Below are positions 15,308-19,174 of a stretch of DNA of 19,174 bases, one piece after another. Source of the DNA: an uncultured Lachnospiraceae bacterium. Its GTDB lineage: Bacteria; Bacillota; Clostridia; Lachnospirales; Lachnospiraceae. Location of the stretch: assembly GCA_910585895.1 (NCBI GenBank), contig CAJUHY010000050.1, positions 1 to 19,174 on the forward strand, written 5' to 3'. Under the pieces are notes generated by a model, which searched no databases, had not been told where the DNA came from, and worked only from the letters and a program-made list of their open reading frames with translations. Numbering within the stretch: position 1 is the first letter of the stretch; every line of letters begins with the position of its first letter. The translations under genes and the position numbers were made by a program.

Positions 15308-18300
15308 TGAGAAAATCTATGGCATTGAAAACAATGATACGTTCCCCCTTAAAAACGTTGCTGACCTTTCTTTTAATAGTGGCAGCTTCGTTTTCCCTGT
15401 TCTCGCGCGTTACGGACTATGCGGTTACTATGCGGGAGACCAAAAGAGCGGAGAGTTTTTACCATGGCGTCGCTGCCTTGGACAATACTTTGCCAGAAAC
15501 AGTTTATAAAATAGATGAAAGTAGGTCAATGAGCTTTAGTCCAGATTCCAAGCCATGGCCGAAAGATGGCAAGATGGAAGAGTTCCTGTCATTGCCGGGT
15601 GTTACTCTGGCAGATATGCGGTATATGACGGCTGGTCTGATAGGGGATTATCAGCGCATGACAGATAATGGATACGGCGTTTATTGTATGGGGGAATTTG
15701 CGTTGGAAGGCAGCTATCTCGGCTATGAGGAACTGGACAGCCAATGCTTTTTGACGTTGAAATTTGATGATGCTAAAGTGCTTGCCGGCGACATAGCGCT
15801 TGAATCTGGGAAACCGCTGGAAATCATAACGGGAACTACAGAAGAGACGGATGAGTATGGAGAGTATTTTCCCAACAATATGCCGAGGTCGTTTTATGAT
15901 GGGCTGAAAGAGGGAACCAGATGCCTGGTTATAGGAAATTACAATGAAGAGAATGGGCGTAGTCTGCAAATACCTCCCTCTGGTGAAGGAGGGGTTTTCA
16001 ATCTGGATGGGTTGGGCGCGGACTACCTGGAGACCGATGAATTCGCCCAACAGAAAAAGGTAATTGAAGCGTATAAGCAGGACCTGTATACCTATGACAT
16101 CGTCTACACGGCGGATATGCGTTCCATACCGCGCCTGAACGAGCGCAGCATGGTGATAGTCCAAGGACGCCCGCTGATAGAAGGAGATACGGACGTTTGT
16201 GTTGTGAATGAATTGTTTTTGGAAGCAAACAACTTGTCTGTCGGGGATAGGGTCAGCATTACACTCGGGGACAGGCTGCTGCGTCAAGATGGTCTGTGGG
16301 GTGCGAGGACGATAGGAAGCGAAAAGCGCATTTCAGGCTTTGGCTCCGAGACGGAACTTGAGATTGTCGGTTCCTATCGTTTTGTCGATGATATGGAAAC
16401 GCGTGTGTCAGAAGGTGATTGGTCATACTCACCTAGCGCGGTATTTGTGCCGGCTGGACTGCTTCCGGTCAAGGACCTGTCCGACTACGAACATGTGGCG
16501 GGGGAAATCAGCGTCTATGTCGAGGATGCCCATGACATAGAGGCGTTTTGGGAAGCGGCGGAACCGCTGGCGGCGGAGATGGGCTTCGGGCTGCGTTTCT
16601 CAGACGGAGGCTGGGCGAACGTAGAAAGCAGCTTTGAGACCGGCAGACGGACGGCTCTCCTGACGGCGGCGCTGTATGGCATGGGGGCAGCGCTGGCATT
16701 GCTTCTTGCCGTATACCTTTATGTTGGCAGGAACAGGCAGTCGTATGCCATCATGCGGACTCTAGGGGTCCCAGGAAAGAAAGCCGGGAAAGCGGTCATA
16801 CTGCCCCTTGCCATCCTCTCCTTGTTTGCGGTGCCTCTTGGCGGTATGGCAGGGCTCCTCTATACCTCGGGGACAGCGGCAAAAGCGCTTGCGGACATGT
16901 CAGCCATTGCCCCGGAGGGTTATGCCCCCAATGCAGAACTGCCCCTTGGCGCAGTTGCCCTGTGCCTGGTTTTTGAACTTGCGTTTGTCTCCTTTGTTAC
17001 GCTGTTTTTCTTATCAGGCATGAAAAAGGCCCAGCCATTGGAGCTGCTGCAGGAAGGACCGGCGCGGAGAAATGATGGCAGTAGAGAGGCGGCTCCTGCA
17101 GGGGCTGTCCCTGCCATGGAGGAACTGGATATAGGGAAGCTGTGCGCTGCCGGTGGCGTGGCGGTGTCCGGGCGGGGAAAGTACGGCGCTCTTTGCCATG
17201 TGGCTTCCTATGTCCTGCGCCATATGCGGCGCGGCAGTGCGAAAACGGCAGTGTCCCTTGTCATGGCGGCCGCGCTGGCCTGCGGCATTGGGTCGCTCGC
17301 ATTGGCAAGGCTAAATTATCAGGATGTTTTCCGTGAGATGGACGTCAGAGGCAGCGCATCAGCGTTTTCCTCCTTGGCGGTTAACAAACTGTCCGATTCT
17401 GGTCTGACCGAAGATTTCTATTATTATGGGAAAATGGATGTATGCGTCAACGGCATGGGGGTCAGCAGAAGCATGACACTGACAGATGACATAGACCGTT
17501 ATCTGCAGGGGGATTATACGGTTAAATATGCTGAAGGGTATGACAGTTCTGCCTTGGAGGGTGATGACGCCGTGTGCCTGGTAGGGAAGACATTCGCAAA
17601 GGAACTGGGTCTCGCTCCTGGCGGTAAGGTTGCTTTGTTGACGAATAACCTGTACACTTTTATGAAGGACCTGTACGAAGAGGAAGAAGCATTGCAGTCA
17701 GCGGCATTAAAAGCGAGCAGGGAATATAAAGTCATAGGCATACTGGAATCCAGGGCGGAGGAGTTCAACGCCGGTATTTTCACAGCTGCAAACAATGCGG
17801 CGGAAGAACTCTATGGGCAGCCATTTCCGGTGGGATACTGCGAATTTAAGCTGGCAGACAACGAAAGGCTGGATGACCTGAACCTCCTGCTGGATGAGCA
17901 GAAGAAGCAGGGGATGGAATATGCGCCGCGGGCGTATTTCTATGTGGATTCATCAGGGCTTGAAAACATACGCCGCATCCGCGACCTCCTGGTCCTGCTG
18001 TTTCCCATTGCCGTGGCTGCCGCCGTGCTCATGGAACTTTTTGCCGCCGGTCTGGTCGTTATGCAGTCGGCAAAGGAAGCGGCATTCCTGCGTGTCTTGG
18101 GCGTCACCAAGAAACGCGCCCGATGTATGCTGGTGTTGGAACAGGTTATTTTGTGCATTGCCGGGGTTGCCTTAGTGGCAGGAATCCTTTTTATGTTTGA
18201 TTCCGGGCTGTTTGTCAGGAGCATCCAGACGCTTGCCGTATGTTGGGCCTTATATTTGCTGGCTTGCATCTGCGGGGCTGTGGCAGCAGCGGTACAGATA

Positions 18301-18342
18301 ACCAGGCACAGGATAATGGAACTTTTACAGGTAAAGGAGTGA
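15307..18342 (+). CDS. Large FtsX-type ABC transporter permease
   Basis: A 1011-residue membrane protein with two FtsX-type halves. There is an N-terminal helix (about 16-33), a large extracellular domain to about 445, helices at about 449-474, 496-520 and 546-568, another at 645-667, a second outer domain, and helices at about 894-919, 941-964 and 975-998. This eight-helix, two-ectodomain plan is that of LolCE/MacB-like or Gram-positive peptide-antibiotic permeases that do mechanical work outside the membrane rather than classic transport. ATG 15307 overlaps the previous stop, with AGGAGG at 15294-15299. Its ATPase is encoded next. A role in self-protection or release of the peptide product is inference. 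GC content varies strongly along the gene. Confidence 0.88.
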   Translation: MRKSMALKTMIRSPLKTLLTFLLIVAASFSLFSRVTDYAVTMRETKRAESFYHGVAALDNTLPETVYKIDESRSMSFSPDSKPWPKDGKMEEFLSLPGVTLADMRYMTAGLIGDYQRMTDNGYGVYCMGEFALEGSYLGYEELDSQCFLTLKFDDAKVLAGDIALESGKPLEIITGTTEETDEYGEYFPNNMPRSFYDGLKEGTRCLVIGNYNEENGRSLQIPPSGEGGVFNLDGLGADYLETDEFAQQKKVIEAYKQDLYTYDIVYTADMRSIPRLNERSMVIVQGRPLIEGDTDVCVVNELFLEANNLSVGDRVSITLGDRLLRQDGLWGARTIGSEKRISGFGSETELEIVGSYRFVDDMETRVSEGDWSYSPSAVFVPAGLLPVKDLSDYEHVAGEISVYVEDAHDIEAFWEAAEPLAAEMGFGLRFSDGGWANVESSFETGRRTALLTAALYGMGAALALLLAVYLYVGRNRQSYAIMRTLGVPGKKAGKAVILPLAILSLFAVPLGGMAGLLYTSGTAAKALADMSAIAPEGYAPNAELPLGAVALCLVFELAFVSFVTLFFLSGMKKAQPLELLQEGPARRNDGSREAAPAGAVPAMEELDIGKLCAAGGVAVSGRGKYGALCHVASYVLRHMRRGSAKTAVSLVMAAALACGIGSLALARLNYQDVFREMDVRGSASAFSSLAVNKLSDSGLTEDFYYYGKMDVCVNGMGVSRSMTLTDDIDRYLQGDYTVKYAEGYDSSALEGDDAVCLVGKTFAKELGLAPGGKVALLTNNLYTFMKDLYEEEEALQSAALKASREYKVIGILESRAEEFNAGIFTAANNAAEELYGQPFPVGYCEFKLADNERLDDLNLLLDEQKKQGMEYAPRAYFYVDSSGLENIRRIRDLLVLLFPIAVAAAVLMELFAAGLVVMQSAKEAAFLRVLGVTKKRARCMLVLEQVILCIAGVALVAGILFMFDSGLFVRSIQTLAVCWALYLLACICGAVAAAVQITRHRIMELLQVKE

Positions 18343-18346
18343 GGAT

Positions 18347-19009
18347 ATGTCAGTTTTGACTTTGGAAAATGTAACGTATCAATACAAGAACGCGCAGAGG
18401 GCTGCGGTTTGCGGGATTTCCCATGTATTTGAAGAGGGGAAGGTCTACGCCATCGTAGGTCCCTCCGGCTCCGGGAAGTCCACGCTGCTCTCCCTGCTGG
18501 CAGGGCTCGACCTGCCCACGGAGGGGGAGGTTGCCTTTGACGGCGACAGCCTGGCGGGGCTTGACCTTGACCGCTACCGCCGCGAGAGCATTTCCATGAT
18601 ATTCCAGGCATTCCACCTGTTCCCGCTGATGACGGTGATGGAAAATGTCTGCTTCCCTATGGAACTGTGCGGGATAAACCCCAAGGATGCCAAACCTAGG
18701 GCGGAGGCGCTGCTTGAGGGCGTGGGAATCACCAGGGAACAGATGGGGCGTTTCCCCTCCAAGCTTTCCGGCGGCGAGCGGCAGCGCGTGGCGATAGCCA
18801 GGAGCCTTGCCTCGAATGCAAAAATCATACTGGGCGATGAGCCGACCGGAAACCTTGACGGCGCGAACACACAGAATATCATTGATATTTTATGTAGCCT
18901 TGCGCATGAGAAAGGGTACTGCGTCATCATCGTTACGCATGATATGGAAGTGGCAGAGGCGGCTGATGAGGCGCTGCGGATGCGGGATGGTGAATTGCGG
19001 GCAGGATAA
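18347..19009 (+). CDS. ABC transporter ATP-binding protein (LolD/MacB type)
   Basis: A 220-residue ATPase subunit with Walker A GPSGSGKST (38-46), Q-loop FQAFHLFP, signature LSGGERQRVAIARSL, Walker B IILGDEPTGNLD and H-loop VTHDME. DEPTGNLD and the length are typical of ATPases that pair with FtsX-type permeases. It starts 4 bases after the permease stop, with AAAGGAG (18333-18339) inside the end of that gene, so the two form one transporter. It is the last clear gene of the operon; a terminator-like hairpin follows at 19021-19070. Confidence 0.93.
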   Translation: MSVLTLENVTYQYKNAQRAAVCGISHVFEEGKVYAIVGPSGSGKSTLLSLLAGLDLPTEGEVAFDGDSLAGLDLDRYRRESISMIFQAFHLFPLMTVMENVCFPMELCGINPKDAKPRAEALLEGVGITREQMGRFPSKLSGGERQRVAIARSLASNAKIILGDEPTGNLDGANTQNIIDILCSLAHEKGYCVIIVTHDMEVAEAADEALRMRDGELRAG

Positions 19010-19015
19010 TACAAG

Positions 19016-19147
19016 ATGCCAAACCATACCTGCGGACATCCGTGGCCACATGAATGCAGCGCATGGTTTTGCATAGATTACCACAGGGGAGTATTTGCTC
19101 TGATGTGGAATACAGAAGAAAGCATTCCTATAGAGAATGAAAATTGA
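19016..19147 (+). CDS. Candidate small Cys-containing peptide (43 residues)
   Basis: An ATG six bases after the ATPase stop, with a weak AGGA 9 bases upstream, opens 43 codons ending at TGA 19145-19147. The N-terminal part is rich in Cys, His, Pro and Trp (CGHPWPHECSAWFC; Cys at 6, 14 and 19), and the end is acidic. In a RiPP cluster a short Cys peptide gene is expected, but here the Cys residues are at the N-terminus, where a leader should be. The reading frame is also in phase with the ATPase gene, and a hairpin lies inside it. It may be a chance frame or the remnant of an ATPase tail. Confidence 0.25.
   Translation: MPNHTCGHPWPHECSAWFCIDYHRGVFALMWNTEESIPIENEN
19021..19070 (+). terminator. 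Terminator-like hairpin after the operon
   Basis: AAACCAT (19021-19027) pairs with ATGGTTT (19063-19069). Just inside, CTGC (19030-19033) pairs with GCAG (19056-19059). The apical part contains the palindrome GTGGCCAC. The right arm ends in TTTT (19067-19070), but the T run is short, so termination strength is uncertain. Confidence 0.4.
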
Positions 19148-19150
19148 ACT

Positions 19151-19156
19151 TTGACA
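19151..19156 (+). promoter_or_regulatory. Possible -35 element at the right edge
   Basis: A perfect TTGACA lies in AT-rich DNA just after the last open frame. A -10 at standard spacing would start at 19174, the final base, so it cannot be tested here. It hints at a new transcription unit starting just outside the window. Confidence 0.3.
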
Positions 19157-19174
19157 AAATAAAATCTCCCCGTA

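Noticed and set aside
15589..16287. 232-codon open frame on the - strand
   Set aside because: It lies fully inside the permease gene, has no ribosome binding site or domain character, and the + strand protein is clearly real.
17940..18611. 223-codon open frame on the - strand
   Set aside because: It is antisense to the permease end and ATPase, begins in low-complexity Gly/Arg/Pro-rich sequence typical of GC-rich shadows, and spans two well-supported + strand genes.
1..19174. CRISPR array, tRNA, rRNA or insertion sequence
   Set aside because: No spaced direct repeats, cloverleaf sequence, rRNA segment or transposase motif was found on reading either strand.

Overview
The window looks like chromosomal DNA of a Gram-positive gut Clostridium relative, most likely Lachnospiraceae. 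Support for this is AGGAGG-type ribosome binding sites before almost every gene, one TTG start, moderate and patchy GC content, and families typical of Clostridia: a TipAS-type MerR regulator, a BlaI/M56 pair, a PF09820/PF08011 ATPase and a Cys-rich-peptide radical SAM maturase. All convincing genes lie on the + strand. The genus cannot be told from the sequence alone.

Region 1 (1-1302). The window opens inside the end of an unidentified gene (stop at 203). Next is a frameshifted remnant of a bacterial Ig-like (Big) domain protein (about 286-507). A MerR/TipAS transcription factor (568-1302) follows, with a textbook MerR-type promoter: a 19-base spacer carrying a dyad, placed so that the protein would control its own gene. 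A strong intrinsic terminator hairpin lies at 1354-1392.

Region 2 (1350-6361). This is a two-gene unit. The first gene is a 1061-residue Roco protein with leucine-rich repeats, a Roc GTPase and a COR domain. Its C-terminal region contains a PD-(D/E)XK-like motif. The second gene, 30 bases downstream, encodes an AAA-ATPase-like/PD-(D/E)XK protein. The sensor-switch-nuclease layout suggests a defence or regulated-nuclease module, which is inference.

Region 3 (6362-19009). This is a ten-gene colinear cluster for a ribosomally made, post-translationally modified peptide (RiPP) of the clostridial Cys-rich-peptide (CcpM / CLI_3235-like) type. The order is BlaI-type repressor, M56 membrane metallopeptidase, exporter ABC transporter, S8 (subtilisin-like) protease, PaaK/F390-synthetase-like adenylating enzyme, CcpM-type radical SAM/SPASM maturase, TIGR04066-type maturation protein, acyl-carrier-related protein, FtsX-type permease and its ATPase. 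The genes overlap or are separated by 60 bases or less, so they probably form one operon from a promoter near 6425-6453. The likely logic is that BlaI and the M56 protease sense and switch the operon. The radical SAM enzyme modifies a Cys-rich precursor with help from the adenylating, ACP-like and TIGR04066 proteins. The S8 protease trims the leader, the fused ABC transporter exports the product, and the FtsX/ATPase pair gives export, sensing or self-protection.

No classical precursor peptide gene is visible. One 43-codon Cys-containing ORF lies at the very end (19016-19147), and a -35-like TTGACA sits at 19151, so the substrate may be just beyond the window. Between 19010 and 19174 there is otherwise only a terminator-like hairpin. 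No tRNA, rRNA, CRISPR array or insertion sequence was found.
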